Counted from the first letter of the stretch, positions 26,825 to 36,025 are shown. The stretch: DNA of 64,000 bases from Pseudoalteromonas luteoviolacea (GCF_000814765.1 NZ_JWIC01000004.1:62001-126000); one strand, 5' to 3'. Notes: generated by a model from the sequence alone, not told the origin. Program-made: numbers and translations.

Positions 26825-27904
26825 TTGTTTTTGTTAATTAGCTACATGTTACTAGCTATCGCGATTTCTTTTTTGTGCTCGGTAATGGAGGCGGTATTAC
26901 TGAGTATTACGCCTAGCCATGTTGGGATGATGAAGCAACAAAACCCAACTTTGGCTGCCAGAGTACAAAAGTTGAAAGACAATATTGATAAACCTCTAGC
27001 AGCTATTCTAACACTTAATACTGTGGCACACACTGCGGGTGCTGCGGGTGTGGGTGCACAAGCAGCGGTTGTTTTTGGGGATGCTGCTGTGGGGGTGGCT
27101 TCTGCCGTAATGACATTGCTGGTTTTGGTATTGTCTGAAATTATTCCAAAAACACTAGGTGCGACTTACTGGCGTGCACTGACTCCGAGCGTCAGCTTTG
27201 CATTGGTATGGATGGTACGTCTGCTTAAGCCATTTGTATGGATGTCAGATCAACTGACAAAGCTTATTGGCAAAAAAGGGGATGAGTCAGTCTATATTCG
27301 TCAAGAAATTGAAGCGATGGCTGAAATGGGCTCTCAAGCTGGCGCATTGCAGGCAGAAGAGTCAGCGACTATTCGCAGTTTATTGCAGTTTAGGCATGCG
27401 AAATTAGAAAACCTGATGACCCCTAGAACGGTGCTTTTTAAAATACACAAAGATATGACGGTGCACGATTATCTTGCGGATCATGGATCAGTGTCATTTT
27501 CTCGAGTATTAGTTTTCGATCAAAATAGTGATGACATTGTTGGTTTTGTACATAAAAATGACATCATGTTGGCTTACCACCGCCTTGGCGAAGACTATAA
27601 AATCAGCAAGCTGATGAAACCGTTATATACGGTGCCAGAAACCTTGGCTGCGCCTACTTTATTCCAGACATTGCTAGAAAAACGCATTCACATTGCGCTG
27701 GTTGTTGATGAATATGGTGACATTCAAGGTATTGTTACTTTAGAAGATTTATTGGAATCCCTGATGGGCATGGACATCGTTGACGAGCGAGAGCAGACCA
27801 GTGATATGCAGGCCGCTGCAAAGCAAAAGTGGCAGCAACGAGTGGATAATCACAGTCACCTGATCGTCACAGAAAATGAACCTGAAGAGCAGGAAAAAAA
27901 ATGA
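26825..27904 (+). CDS. CNNM/HlyC-CorC family membrane protein with CBS pair
   Basis: A 359-aa inner membrane protein. An N-terminal DUF21/CNNM transmembrane domain (about 1-170; SFLCSVMEAVLLSITPSH, VLSEIIPKTLGA) is followed by two CBS domains (about 190-315; LMTPRTVLF, then VVDEYGDIQGIVTLEDLLES). Bacterial relatives transport or regulate magnesium or sodium. The HlyC/CorC C-terminal domain is absent; the tail is short and acidic. The TTG start (26825) is supported by AGGAG (26814-26818) at 6 nt spacing. Divergent from the S9 gene; only 25 nt separate it from the convergent receiver-EAL gene. Confidence 0.88.
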   Translation: MFLLISYMLLAIAISFLCSVMEAVLLSITPSHVGMMKQQNPTLAARVQKLKDNIDKPLAAILTLNTVAHTAGAAGVGAQAAVVFGDAAVGVASAVMTLLVLVLSEIIPKTLGATYWRALTPSVSFALVWMVRLLKPFVWMSDQLTKLIGKKGDESVYIRQEIEAMAEMGSQAGALQAEESATIRSLLQFRHAKLENLMTPRTVLFKIHKDMTVHDYLADHGSVSFSRVLVFDQNSDDIVGFVHKNDIMLAYHRLGEDYKISKLMKPLYTVPETLAAPTLFQTLLEKRIHIALVVDEYGDIQGIVTLEDLLESLMGMDIVDEREQTSDMQAAAKQKWQQRVDNHSHLIVTENEPEEQEKK

Positions 27905-27929
27905 TTTTCAAGGTGTAGTACGTCCGCCC

Positions 27930-29138
27930 CTAAGGGTTAGAGTTGATCATTCTTTGCCATGAATGGATCCAACGTACGAACTCATGCAGAGCTTTTGGTC
28001 GACTGATCAAATAGCCCTGCATGAGCAAACTGAATTTATACCGCTCTAGGTATTGTAATTCTTCAATTCGCTCAATACCTTCCGCAACGATATCCAGTTG
28101 CTCATTTTGGGCAATGTCTATCAAGCTATCTACTAACACTTGTGAAAAGCGATCGGACTCGATATAGGTGATCAGCGAACGGTCAATTTTGATTTCAGTA
28201 AAAGGCAGTGTTTTAAGTTGATGAATATTGGTAAAACCCGTGCCAAAATCATCTAATGCAAGGTCAAAGCCTCGCAACCTTAAGCGATTAATGGTCTCGA
28301 GTTGTAAGCTGGTCACAATTGGCTGGTTTTCGGTAATTTCGACAATGACTTCCTGTGGCTTTAGGCGGTTAAGCTCTAATATCAAAGCGAGTTTGTCTGG
28401 GCAGCTAGTATCATTAAGCTGTATGGGGGAGAGGTTAAACGCCAGCTTAAAGGGGTAATTTAATTCGTTCCTGATCAATTGAAATTCGGTTGCGGCTTTC
28501 TCAAATAGTTGAAAAGTGAGTAAGTTCACCAAATCAAGATCTTCGGCAACGCCAATAAAGCGCTTGGGTAGCATCACTTGCCCTTGGTCTTTGGAAACGA
28601 TACGCGCAAGTACTTCGACACTTTTGATTTGCTTGGTACCACGGTGCACTTTTGGTTGATAAAAAGGGGTGATCTCATGTTGGCTGATCGCCTCAAGCAG
28701 CTTATCTTCCGAGATAGGTTGCTCGTACTCTTCTTCTGTCCCAACAAAGCTGTCGAGCTTTTTTAAATTCCTTTCAACATCTAGTAGTTGTACTGGTTTG
28801 GCAATATTACCAATTAAGTGGGTACAGTGCTGCCTTGCTAAATTTGCCGCAAGATCGATGATGCGATTTTCCATCTCTGAAATAATGATGATCCCTCCGG
28901 GGTAATGTAATTCCCCCAAATGGCGAATAAATTCCATCCCATCCATTTCTGGCATATTGAGATCGGTAAAAATGGCATCAAAAGGGTGAGGGGACTGGCG
29001 TATTTTTTCTAATGCTTTTACAGCGCTATCGACGACAGTAATATATTCGACATCGAGCTCAGAGAGGATAGCCTGCATCACGACAAGAATTGCTTGGGAG
29101 TCATCTACAACAAGTATACGTCGGCTACGATTGTTCAT
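27930..29138 (-). CDS. response regulator with EAL phosphodiesterase domain
   Basis: A 402-aa protein. The receiver domain (1-125) has VVDDSQ, phospho-acceptor D59 (FTDLNMPEMDGMEF) and Lys in IAKPV. The EAL domain (about 150-395) shows a variant EVL signature in EVLAR, NLSP, EITEN, DDFGTG, KIDR, AEGIE and the Gln of MQGYL, so the catalytic residues are retained and cyclic-di-GMP hydrolysis is likely. Phosphorylation would couple it to an unlinked kinase. AGGAA lies close before the ATG. Similar in build to the RocR class of regulators. Confidence 0.92.
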   Translation of the reverse strand: MNNRSRRILVVDDSQAILVVMQAILSELDVEYITVVDSAVKALEKIRQSPHPFDAIFTDLNMPEMDGMEFIRHLGELHYPGGIIIISEMENRIIDLAANLARQHCTHLIGNIAKPVQLLDVERNLKKLDSFVGTEEEYEQPISEDKLLEAISQHEITPFYQPKVHRGTKQIKSVEVLARIVSKDQGQVMLPKRFIGVAEDLDLVNLLTFQLFEKAATEFQLIRNELNYPFKLAFNLSPIQLNDTSCPDKLALILELNRLKPQEVIVEITENQPIVTSLQLETINRLRLRGFDLALDDFGTGFTNIHQLKTLPFTEIKIDRSLITYIESDRFSQVLVDSLIDIAQNEQLDIVAEGIERIEELQYLERYKFSLLMQGYLISRPKALHEFVRWIHSWQRMINSNP

Positions 29139-29347
29139 AATTTCCTGTCCCTAGGGCTGAATTGTATATTTGCTCGTTAGGCTTAAAACCCTACCAGCTT
29201 TGCTGATTTCACATTATGACCAAAGTATTTCAAACTGATCATAAAGTGTGTCTCTAAACAACTCCATAAGCGTAGTACAACTTAGTAATAATTCACCCAA
29301 TGTCTCTTCAATAGATACTGAGAATTGACGATAATAAGAGAAATTTC

Positions 29348-30379
29348 GTGAATGCAGTGAGCATAATGACAAGAATTGAACTTCCCATTGGTGACATGAT
29401 GATTTCTGTCATGATAAATCAGCAAAAAGTTGTGCAGATTTACAAAGAACAGCAAGCAGTCCCTATAGAAGTGCACGGTGAACATCAATTATGGGTTGAA
29501 CTGGGCGATCATCAGCTGCAACTCGATACCTCCGAACTCCATACAAACGCGCTTGCCATCTCCGTTGATCAGTCACCATGGCAATGGGTGGAAGTCCCCC
29601 ATGTTGAGGGTAAACGACGAGGTAATTGGTTAGGCTTAGCGGTGTTGGGCATTAAGCTATTTAAAAGCGCTAAGGTGATAAAAACGGCGCTCATTGGCGC
29701 TTCGGTGGCGGGCTATGCATGGCTATTCTCATGGCAGTTTGCTTTCATGTTAGTGGTTTGCCTCGTTGTTCATGAATACGGCCATGTGCGAGCGATGAAA
29801 TACTTTGGGCTAAAAACCAAAGGGTTTTACCTGATCCCATTTGTTGGGGGGTTAGCCATGAGTGAAGACAAAATGACGACACGCTGGCAGGATGTGATTA
29901 TTTCCTTGATGGGGCCTGCATTTGGTTTGTTCACTTCGATATTGGGGATGGTTTTATACTATATCACCGAGGCTGAAATTTTCGCAGGTGTCGCTGTATT
30001 AAGTGCATTGCTAAACCTCTTAAATTTGTTGCCTATTCTGCCATTAGATGGAGGGCATGTATTGAAAAGTATTAGCTTTTCCATGCGTTCTTGGGTTGGG
30101 CTTATGGCGTGCCTAGGTGGGCTTGCACTAGGGTTATGGGTTAGTTATGAATTTGGCTTAATGTTGCTGGTCGTGTTTATTTTTATCGGTAGCATAGAGA
30201 TTTTATTGGAGTGGCGCGGTAGACACCAAACACATTTATTGCCATTAGATCGCTATGGACAAATTGTGTCTGCGGCGTTATATGTGCTGGTTGCGGTGGG
30301 ACATATTGCCGTGATGTGGCACTTCGCAGACTCAGATAACGTCATTCTGAGTCTGCCAGTGAAGGTGTTATCTAGCTAA
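29348..30379 (+). CDS. M50 family (site-2 protease-like) membrane metalloprotease
   Basis: A 343-aa protein. A soluble N-terminal part (~95 residues, beta-rich) precedes several membrane segments. The zinc motif HEYGH (142-146) and the second metal-ligand motif LPLDGGH (Asp near 234) are both present and correctly spaced for intramembrane proteases of family M50. No PDZ domain is visible, unlike RseP. It may cut membrane-bound regulators; target unknown. The GTG start at 29348 has only a weak ribosome site; an ATG at 29366 is an alternative. The stop codon overlaps that of the convergent transporter gene. Confidence 0.87.
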   Translation: MNAVSIMTRIELPIGDMMISVMINQQKVVQIYKEQQAVPIEVHGEHQLWVELGDHQLQLDTSELHTNALAISVDQSPWQWVEVPHVEGKRRGNWLGLAVLGIKLFKSAKVIKTALIGASVAGYAWLFSWQFAFMLVVCLVVHEYGHVRAMKYFGLKTKGFYLIPFVGGLAMSEDKMTTRWQDVIISLMGPAFGLFTSILGMVLYYITEAEIFAGVAVLSALLNLLNLLPILPLDGGHVLKSISFSMRSWVGLMACLGGLALGLWVSYEFGLMLLVVFIFIGSIEILLEWRGRHQTHLLPLDRYGQIVSAALYVLVAVGHIAVMWHFADSDNVILSLPVKVLSS

Positions 30380-31689
30380 ACAAACGTTAAAACCGTCGCA
30401 ATAACAATGCCTGTTACCACGAGCTGTAACAGGCAAAATCCCATGATATCTCGAGCTTTAAGACCTGCGATGGCGAGTACAGGCAGCGCCCAAAATGGTT
30501 GAATTAAATTAGTCCATGCATCTCCCCATGCCACGGCCATGGCAACACGAGCGATATCTGCCTCCAGTGCTTGAGCCGCAGGGATCACGATAGGTGCTTG
30601 TACCGCCCATTGGCCCCCCCCTGAGGGCACAAAAATATTTACCAAGCCCGCACTTAAAAAACTCCAAAAAGGTAAGCTTTGGGCGCTGCTGATAGAGACA
30701 AATCCTGCAGAGATTTGCTCTGCTAGGCCTGTTTGTACCATGATGGCCATTATCCCTGCATAGAATGGGAATTGGATCACAATACCAGCTCCTCCTTTGA
30801 TGGCGTCTTGCAGTGAATTGAGTATCTGTGTAGCGGAGCCATGTAAAAGAATGGCTAAAAATAAAAATAATGCGATGATGATATTGAGGTTGAGTCCCCC
30901 ATTTCCAACGAGGAAGTAGTAGCCTAAATAACCGCACCCAATGAGCCCGATGAGTCCACCTAGGACAGGGCTGTGCTCTAAGCGTTCTGCAGGGGTGAGT
31001 GTGTGTTTGGGCGCTGCTTTCTGTGTACTTTGTAGTTTATTTTTATCGACGAAAACTTGTTCATTGTCTGGCGGTAGCATTGCGCGGTTTAACAGCGGTA
31101 AAACCACCATCATCACTGCAAGTAAGATGAGGTTAAAATAGGAAAAAATAGTCTGTTCAGTGGCTATGATACCAATTTGGGACTCGGCAAAGTGTCCCTC
31201 AGAGGCAACCGCAAGCGGTACTGAGCCTGCCAATCCACCATGCCAAACAATAAAGCCGGAATAGGCGCTAGCAATGAGTACGCGGTAGTCTACTTTTATC
31301 TGTCGAGCCAGTGCTTTTGCAAACAATGCGCCGATGACTAATCCAAACCCCCAGTTTAGCCAACTTGCGAGCATGGATATCAGTGTAACGAGCAAGATGG
31401 CTTGGCTGGGAGATGTTGCGAGCTTAGCTAGTCGATTCAGAAACTTGCCGCATATTGGTGTATTTGCCAGCATAAATCCCGCGATCAATACTAATAACAT
31501 TTGCATGGCGAATGTCAGTAAATTCCACAGCCCAGCCCCCCAAATTTGGATGGTTTCAATTGGTGTGGTTGGTGTGAAAAGAGTTGCCATAAACATCACA
31601 AACAAGGTGAGTATAATGACAAAAACAAAGGGATCGGGTAGGTAACGCTCTACCGCGCTACTGAGTGGTCGGGTGATTCTATTTAGCAT
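30376..31689 (-). CDS. atoE: AtoE-family short-chain fatty acid transporter
   Basis: A 437-aa inner membrane protein with about 11-12 membrane segments and strong likeness to the AtoE/TIGR00366 family, e.g. YLPDPFVFVIILTLFVM, WLNWGFGLVIGALFAKALAR and FVPSGGGQWAVQAP. E. coli AtoE carries acetoacetate and butyrate-like short-chain acids. There is no acetoacetate degradation gene next to it, so the substrate is inferred from family only. AGGA before the ATG. The upstream region has a set of GTTAGT repeats (31794-31837). Confidence 0.87.
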   Translation of the reverse strand: MLNRITRPLSSAVERYLPDPFVFVIILTLFVMFMATLFTPTTPIETIQIWGAGLWNLLTFAMQMLLVLIAGFMLANTPICGKFLNRLAKLATSPSQAILLVTLISMLASWLNWGFGLVIGALFAKALARQIKVDYRVLIASAYSGFIVWHGGLAGSVPLAVASEGHFAESQIGIIATEQTIFSYFNLILLAVMMVVLPLLNRAMLPPDNEQVFVDKNKLQSTQKAAPKHTLTPAERLEHSPVLGGLIGLIGCGYLGYYFLVGNGGLNLNIIIALFLFLAILLHGSATQILNSLQDAIKGGAGIVIQFPFYAGIMAIMVQTGLAEQISAGFVSISSAQSLPFWSFLSAGLVNIFVPSGGGQWAVQAPIVIPAAQALEADIARVAMAVAWGDAWTNLIQPFWALPVLAIAGLKARDIMGFCLLQLVVTGIVIATVLTFV

Positions 31690-32001
31690 GTTAAAGTCCT
31701 GTTTTTATTATTTCGACTCGCATGGCACAGTGTATATCGCTAAGGGAATACCAATTGGCGTGCTAAGCTAAAGTGGTCATATTGAGTAATATAACTAACG
31801 AAATCGCTAATAGTTAGTCTTTTAGACTAAAGTTAGTTGTGTAGAGTTGTTTTTATTTGTATAAGTTATTGATATATTTAAATTAAAAAATTGGCATACA
31901 TTGTGATTAAGATTATACATAGTGAATGAAGCAAGGAGCTTCTACACACTCTGTCACAATTTGATGTTTTTGGAATAAACATACAACAAAGAGAGGTATT
32001 T
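31690..32001. promoter_or_regulatory. divergent control region with spaced GTTAGT repeats
   Basis: Intergenic region of 312 nt between atoE and the small TM2-like gene. It holds ACTAAC (31794-31799), GTTAGT (31813-31818) and GTTAGT (31832-31837), each exactly 19 bp apart, plus a 7-bp inverted repeat TTAGTCT/AGACTAA (31814-31830). This arrangement looks like operator sites for a regulator of atoE, read from the opposite strand. The rest is AT-rich and empty. Confidence 0.4.
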
Positions 32002-32226
32002 ATGGCAGGACAAGGTTCTGGCGGTAATGTTATCGCAGCGATATGTAATATATTTTTTCCTGGGTTGGGCCAACTCGTTCAAGGCCGTATATTAGCTGCG
32101 ATTATTTTTGCGATTATTACGGTAGGTGGTTACGCATTGTGGTTTTTAGTGGTGCCAGCGATTATTGCAGCAGTTGTTCACTTGTGGGCAATTATTGATG
32201 CTGCTAAGTACTCTCCTCGAGATTAG
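32002..32226 (+). CDS. small TM2-like membrane protein
   Basis: A 74-aa protein with two hydrophobic segments (about 10-25 and 29-63) joined by a short GQLVQGR turn, and ending in WAIIDAAKYSPRD. The FFPGLGQLVQGR and W-x2-DAAKY pattern resembles the TM2 domain family. The function of such bacterial proteins is unknown. AGAGAGG provides a good ribosome site 6 nt before the ATG. It lies alone upstream of a lipoprotein gene. Confidence 0.75.
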   Translation: MAGQGSGGNVIAAICNIFFPGLGQLVQGRILAAIIFAIITVGGYALWFLVVPAIIAAVVHLWAIIDAAKYSPRD

Positions 32227-32256
32227 CTTAGATAGCTACTCTTTATAAGGAAAACT

Positions 32257-32292
32257 AGCTCAGTTGTATGGATAGAGTTATACCACTGAGCT
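32257..32292 (+). other. long imperfect hairpin between two small envelope genes
   Basis: AGCTCAGT-T-GTAT (32257-32269) pairs with ATAC-C-ACTGAGCT (32280-32292): 12 of 13 positions pair, with a 10-nt loop. No T tract follows, so it is not a standard terminator. It might be an RNA processing or stability element between the TM2-like gene and the lipoprotein gene. Confidence 0.5.
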
Positions 32293-32475
32293 TGGCAGGT
32301 TGATTATCAGCCAGAGACACCTTGAATAACACATGGCTTTTTAGGCTTAATACGCTTTTCTCTCCCTCTTGTTTAAATCTATTTACAAATCAGCGCGTTT
32401 AATCTGCTTTGCATGTTGTTACGTAGCAGGCCTTGCAATACCATATGGCTGGATTTTAATAGATAGGAAATTTCA

Positions 32476-33738
32476 ATGCAGTCTACAATTGAAAAACAGG
32501 TCATGATGACTAAAAAGCTGGCATTAACCGCTGCGGTTGCGTTATCTCTTAGTGCATGTGGCGGTGGTTCAGGGGGGTCAAAGGACACCACTCCAGCTGT
32601 AACGACACAAACAATTACTTATCAGGCATTACCTTCGTTTGTTGACGTTAATGAAGGCGAGCAAGTTCGCTTATCGCTTAATACAAAGGGAAGTGGTGCA
32701 TCAGATTTAAAATTTGACTGGCAAGTCAGTTTTGACAATCAACCTTTAACAATTTCAGGTCAAGGTTCTGATACGATTTCGTTTACTGCCCCTCAAGTAG
32801 ACGGTCGCCGCACAGTTCAGGTTAGGGTGGCATTGTCGGACAGTAGTGAAGCAAATACTTTTGGCTTTCAAGATCAATTCTTAACGGTCAATGTTGCTGA
32901 TTTAACGCCTACTGAGCCGACGACAGGGCCGCAAAGTGAGCTGGGCACTATCGTTACAGAAATCGATATGTCTGCGATGGTGGCTGGGAGTACTTGGATA
33001 GAAACTCAAAACCAATATACCAAGCAAGCTCAGTTAGATAATACATATACAGCGATTCATACGGAGCTTACGCGTTCATTTATCCTAGGAGCCGTTGATC
33101 AAAATAATCAGACGATTGCAACTAATTACTGTGGTTTTGAGGATTTGACTTCCGTTGATCTCGCTTCAGTATTTGCCGGTGTAAGCTGTGACTCTGGCAA
33201 TAGAACGCGACAGTTTTTCCAAAAAGATGGCAGTTTCTCTGTTGTTGAAAAGTGTGATGATACTGTCATTGGTCAAAGCACATTCAAACAAAAAAGTGCA
33301 GAGTCGATCACTGATTTTGGTAACTTAACTATCAATTTTGATAATTACCCTAAGCTCGATAACAGTGCATGTGGTGTTGTCGTTTCAACGGAAGTTGAGT
33401 CAATTAACCAGGATAATGAAGTGCTGGTCAGTGTTGAGGCGACTGCTTTTCGTCTAATTACTGAATATGAAGGCAATGATTTTGAGGTGCTGTTTAGCTT
33501 TGAGGGTACGACCGATGACTTCCTTGTTTCAATAGGTGGTATTATTGGTGCTGAAAATAGAGCTATTATTCAATCAGATAGCTATGCAGAGCTCGGTGGT
33601 GAGGCTTCTCGTGGCTTCTTAAAATTTGAATTTGGAAATACCCCTGTGAATTTCAAAGGGACTTTCGATTTAACTTTACCAAGTTCTACGGCTGTTGATG
33701 AACAGCTTGAAGGTGAGTTTGAGCTTGTACTTGAATAA
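32476..33738 (+). CDS. lipoprotein with Ig-like N-terminal region, unknown function
   Basis: A 420-aa protein with a lipoprotein signal ending in the lipobox LSAC (Cys28), followed by a Gly/Ser linker. Residues about 45-135 (VDVNEGEQVRLSLNTKG, FDWQV, VQVRVALSD) look like a PKD/Ig-like beta sandwich. The rest is a beta-rich region that I cannot assign, with four cysteines that may form disulfides. It should sit on the outer or inner membrane facing the periplasm. Start 32476 has AGGA 7 nt upstream; an ATG at 32503/32506 would give a shorter, more typical signal. Confidence 0.78.
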   Translation: MQSTIEKQVMMTKKLALTAAVALSLSACGGGSGGSKDTTPAVTTQTITYQALPSFVDVNEGEQVRLSLNTKGSGASDLKFDWQVSFDNQPLTISGQGSDTISFTAPQVDGRRTVQVRVALSDSSEANTFGFQDQFLTVNVADLTPTEPTTGPQSELGTIVTEIDMSAMVAGSTWIETQNQYTKQAQLDNTYTAIHTELTRSFILGAVDQNNQTIATNYCGFEDLTSVDLASVFAGVSCDSGNRTRQFFQKDGSFSVVEKCDDTVIGQSTFKQKSAESITDFGNLTINFDNYPKLDNSACGVVVSTEVESINQDNEVLVSVEATAFRLITEYEGNDFEVLFSFEGTTDDFLVSIGGIIGAENRAIIQSDSYAELGGEASRGFLKFEFGNTPVNFKGTFDLTLPSSTAVDEQLEGEFELVLE

Positions 33739-33797
33739 ACGAGTCATTGCTATCCCACAGGATAGTGTTGCTGAGCTTATTCAATCGTAAAATTTAG

Positions 33798-33826
33798 AGG
33801 GTTGCATAGGTGGTCTTTGCAACCCT
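33798..33826. terminator. terminator between convergent lipoprotein and AEC genes
   Basis: AGGGTTGCA (33798-33806) and TGCAACCCT (33818-33826), a 9-bp stem with an 11-nt loop, with ATTTAAT to the right and AAAATTT to the left. It can serve both convergent genes. Confidence 0.7.
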
Positions 33827-33838
33827 ATTTAATAAGTA

Positions 33839-34747
33839 TTAAAGGACAAGCCAATATAGCCAAAGGCTCATAGTCAGTGGGCTGAGTAGAGTGGACATGA
33901 CCACGCTACTGGCAAGTGTAGCCTGTGCGCACTGTTGTTGTCTGGCGACAAGATAAGCATTGACCCCCAGCGGGGATGCGGCCATTAAAGTAAGCACAGA
34001 GATTTGCATTGTCGGTAATGCGAGCCAAGAAGCAAACCCCCAGACCATGGCAGGCAAAAGCAGCAGCTTCACGAGGCTTAAAATGAGTGCACTTTGCCAT
34101 GCTTGTTGCAGTGAATATTGCACTAAACTTACCCCCAGAACAAACAGCGCCCCCGCAATAGCAGGTTTGGCCAGCCAATCCAATCCAGAGAGCATTAATT
34201 TAGGAATAGAAAACTCAAGTGCATTTAGCAACAGCCCAAGACTAATACTCAATACAATGGGATTGATGAATAAGGGTTTGAAGGTACCTATGAGGGACTG
34301 CTTCACCGTACTTGAGAATAGGAAGCTGAGCGCGAATAACAAAGCGCTGTGGAAGGTGATGATCATAAATACCATAGCACCTGCATCAGTGCCAAGCGCT
34401 GCAATAATTACGGGTAAACCAACCAGTACGGTATTTGAGTAGGTGCCGCTTAATCCCCACATGGCGGCTTCATTCAGTGCATTTTTATGTGTCATCCATT
34501 TTGCAAATAGCACTAAGAAGTAACAGGTCGCGACAGGGAGATAAAAAGCCAGTAATAGTTTTGCAGATGCCACCTTTGATAGATCAGCTTGGTACATATT
34601 AAGAAATAAAAAAACGGGGATCGCCAAGTAAAATATAAAGCGTCTGAGGCCTTCAAGTTGGTTGGTGGCTATAAAACCGGTTTTACCGCATACAAACCCC
34701 GCAAGGACTAAAAATATTAAGGGGAATAGAATTTCAACAGGGGTCAT
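33839..34747 (-). CDS. AEC family transporter (auxin efflux carrier-like)
   Basis: A 302-aa inner membrane protein with about ten membrane segments and the AEC pattern: LAGFVCGKTGFI near the N terminus, GLSGTYSNTVLVGLPV near residue 105, and ASPLGVNAYLVA near the C terminus. Bacterial members export or import organic acids such as malate or malonate; the substrate here is unknown. It is a single gene, divergent from yacL. Confidence 0.88.
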   Translation of the reverse strand: MTPVEILFPLIFLVLAGFVCGKTGFIATNQLEGLRRFIFYLAIPVFLFLNMYQADLSKVASAKLLLAFYLPVATCYFLVLFAKWMTHKNALNEAAMWGLSGTYSNTVLVGLPVIIAALGTDAGAMVFMIITFHSALLFALSFLFSSTVKQSLIGTFKPLFINPIVLSISLGLLLNALEFSIPKLMLSGLDWLAKPAIAGALFVLGVSLVQYSLQQAWQSALILSLVKLLLLPAMVWGFASWLALPTMQISVLTLMAASPLGVNAYLVARQQQCAQATLASSVVMSTLLSPLTMSLWLYWLVL

Positions 34748-34839
34748 AGCAAAACGGTGCGAGTGAATGAGAAGTGCATTATACGAGCATGAAGGTTTTT
34801 TTCATGACTTTATTTCGGACTTTTTAGTGTGTCATTCTC

Positions 34840-34870
34840 TTGCCCATTTGGGGTTATTCCGCGATATAAT
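34840..34870 (+). promoter_or_regulatory. yacL promoter
   Basis: TTGCCC (34840-34845), a 19-nt spacer, and a perfect TATAAT (34865-34870). Transcription from about 34877 fits the chosen start at 34901 and excludes the long upstream frame that begins before it. Confidence 0.45.
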
Positions 34871-34900
34871 AAAACACTGTCCAGTGTGAGTATGAGTAGT

Positions 34901-35272
34901 ATGGAATATCAGTTTATTAGAGATCCAATCACAGGTTATCGTGTGCGAATGTCACAGGAGCATGCGTTAGTTGGACGCTGGCTCAATGAAGAGCTGACGA
35001 TTGCCGATGTAAAGTCCTTTGTTGAGCAAATGAAAAGCATCGTCAGCAGTCAGGATGAGATCCGTATAGAAGGACGTGAAGTCCGTTTGATCTTATCTAA
35101 AGACGAAGCCCTGTTTGAAGCGCACTCTTTGTATCAAAATGATGTTGATTTATCTCGGTATGAGGATGACTTTTTAGAGCTAGACGAGGATGGCCTTGTC
35201 GCAGGATGCGGTTTTGAAGACTTTCAAGCCCTGATGCTGGATTGGCAAGCGTTTACACAGGGCCGAAGATAA
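34901..35272 (+). CDS. yacL: YacL family protein (UPF0231)
   Basis: A 123-aa cytoplasmic acidic protein resembling E. coli YacL: MEYQFIRDPITGYRVRMSQE at the start (E. coli MDYEFLRD...KVRMSMGHE), VGRWLNEE, and GCGFEDFQALM near the end. No function is established. The ATG at 34901 is chosen because it aligns with E. coli and follows a good -10 box; an ATG three codons upstream (34892) is possible. It ends 7 nt before the convergent oxygenase gene. Confidence 0.85.
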   Translation: MEYQFIRDPITGYRVRMSQEHALVGRWLNEELTIADVKSFVEQMKSIVSSQDEIRIEGREVRLILSKDEALFEAHSLYQNDVDLSRYEDDFLELDEDGLVAGCGFEDFQALMLDWQAFTQGRR

Positions 35273-35279
35273 CTCTCAA

Positions 35280-35996
35280 TTAAGCAGTGGCGTTTTGCGG
35301 TGGTGCACCGTATAGGCGCTCAGCTCTTTGAAATAACACCCAAGAGGTTAAGATATATTTGTCATTGGATAAAGGCATATTGCCTCTGTGGGTATGCGTG
35401 AAGTAACTCGGTGCAATCACCATACTGCCTTGCTTAGGAGTAAGCTTTTTATTTTGATAGAAAAACTCGGTTTCTCCGCCATCTTCCACATCATTGAGGT
35501 AAAACATAAATAACAGTACGCGGTGCAGTGCTTCATTATGATGGAGCTGTGGGTAAACCTCGCTGTGCCAATATGGGTAGCCGCCTTTGTTGACCGGATA
35601 TTTTTGTGCCTGAATGGGCCCTAATCGAAATAGCTGTTGCGTTAAAATAGGCAGCTGCGGTTTACCGATTTCTTCGAAGTTATCCATAGTTAGGTTGACT
35701 GGTTGGCCTGTTTGCGGATGATAGACATTCAAGCCAAATGCACCAAGCATCATAAAAAAGTGCTCTTCTATATACTCAAATAAATATTTTGAGGTGGCTT
35801 GTTCAATTTCGCGCAGTTGACTCTGATATTCAGGGTGATTATTGAGATACAAATCTTGGCTGACTTTTTTGCTGAGATCGACGCCGCCAGACGTTTGTCC
35901 TTGAGCTAAATGTGGACTTTCATCAAAGGTTTGCATAAATTTGTTGCAAAACTCTGCACTGAGTGCATTGTCATAAACGCGAATAAAATCAGTCAT
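35280..35996 (-). CDS. 2-oxoglutarate/Fe(II)-dependent oxygenase (prolyl 4-hydroxylase-like)
   Basis: A 238-aa protein. The double-stranded beta-helix has the iron ligands HSE (YWHSEVYP, near 155), the distal His in FTHTHRGN, and a basic residue for 2-oxoglutarate in NDKYILTSW. LFMFYLNDVEDGGETEF is typical of the P4H/PiuC-like 2OG-FeII_Oxy_3 group. Such enzymes hydroxylate protein or small-molecule targets; the substrate is unknown. The ATG at 35996 has GAGG six nt upstream and is preferred to an in-frame TTG at 36008. Divergent from the thioesterase gene, 29 nt apart, so their promoters overlap. Confidence 0.88.
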   Translation of the reverse strand: MTDFIRVYDNALSAEFCNKFMQTFDESPHLAQGQTSGGVDLSKKVSQDLYLNNHPEYQSQLREIEQATSKYLFEYIEEHFFMMLGAFGLNVYHPQTGQPVNLTMDNFEEIGKPQLPILTQQLFRLGPIQAQKYPVNKGGYPYWHSEVYPQLHHNEALHRVLLFMFYLNDVEDGGETEFFYQNKKLTPKQGSMVIAPSYFTHTHRGNMPLSNDKYILTSWVLFQRAERLYGAPPQNATA

Positions 35997-36025
35997 CTCA
36001 ATCCTCAAAGGTTATTAGAATTATT

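Noticed and set aside
32250-32315. tRNA gene or remnant (TAGCTCAGTTG, GGATAGAG)
   Set aside because: No acceptor stem, no T-arm consensus and no CCA; the segment is better explained as one long hairpin.
34829-34900. Longer N terminus for yacL
   Set aside because: The added residues match no homologue and the promoter -10 at 34865 would lie inside them.
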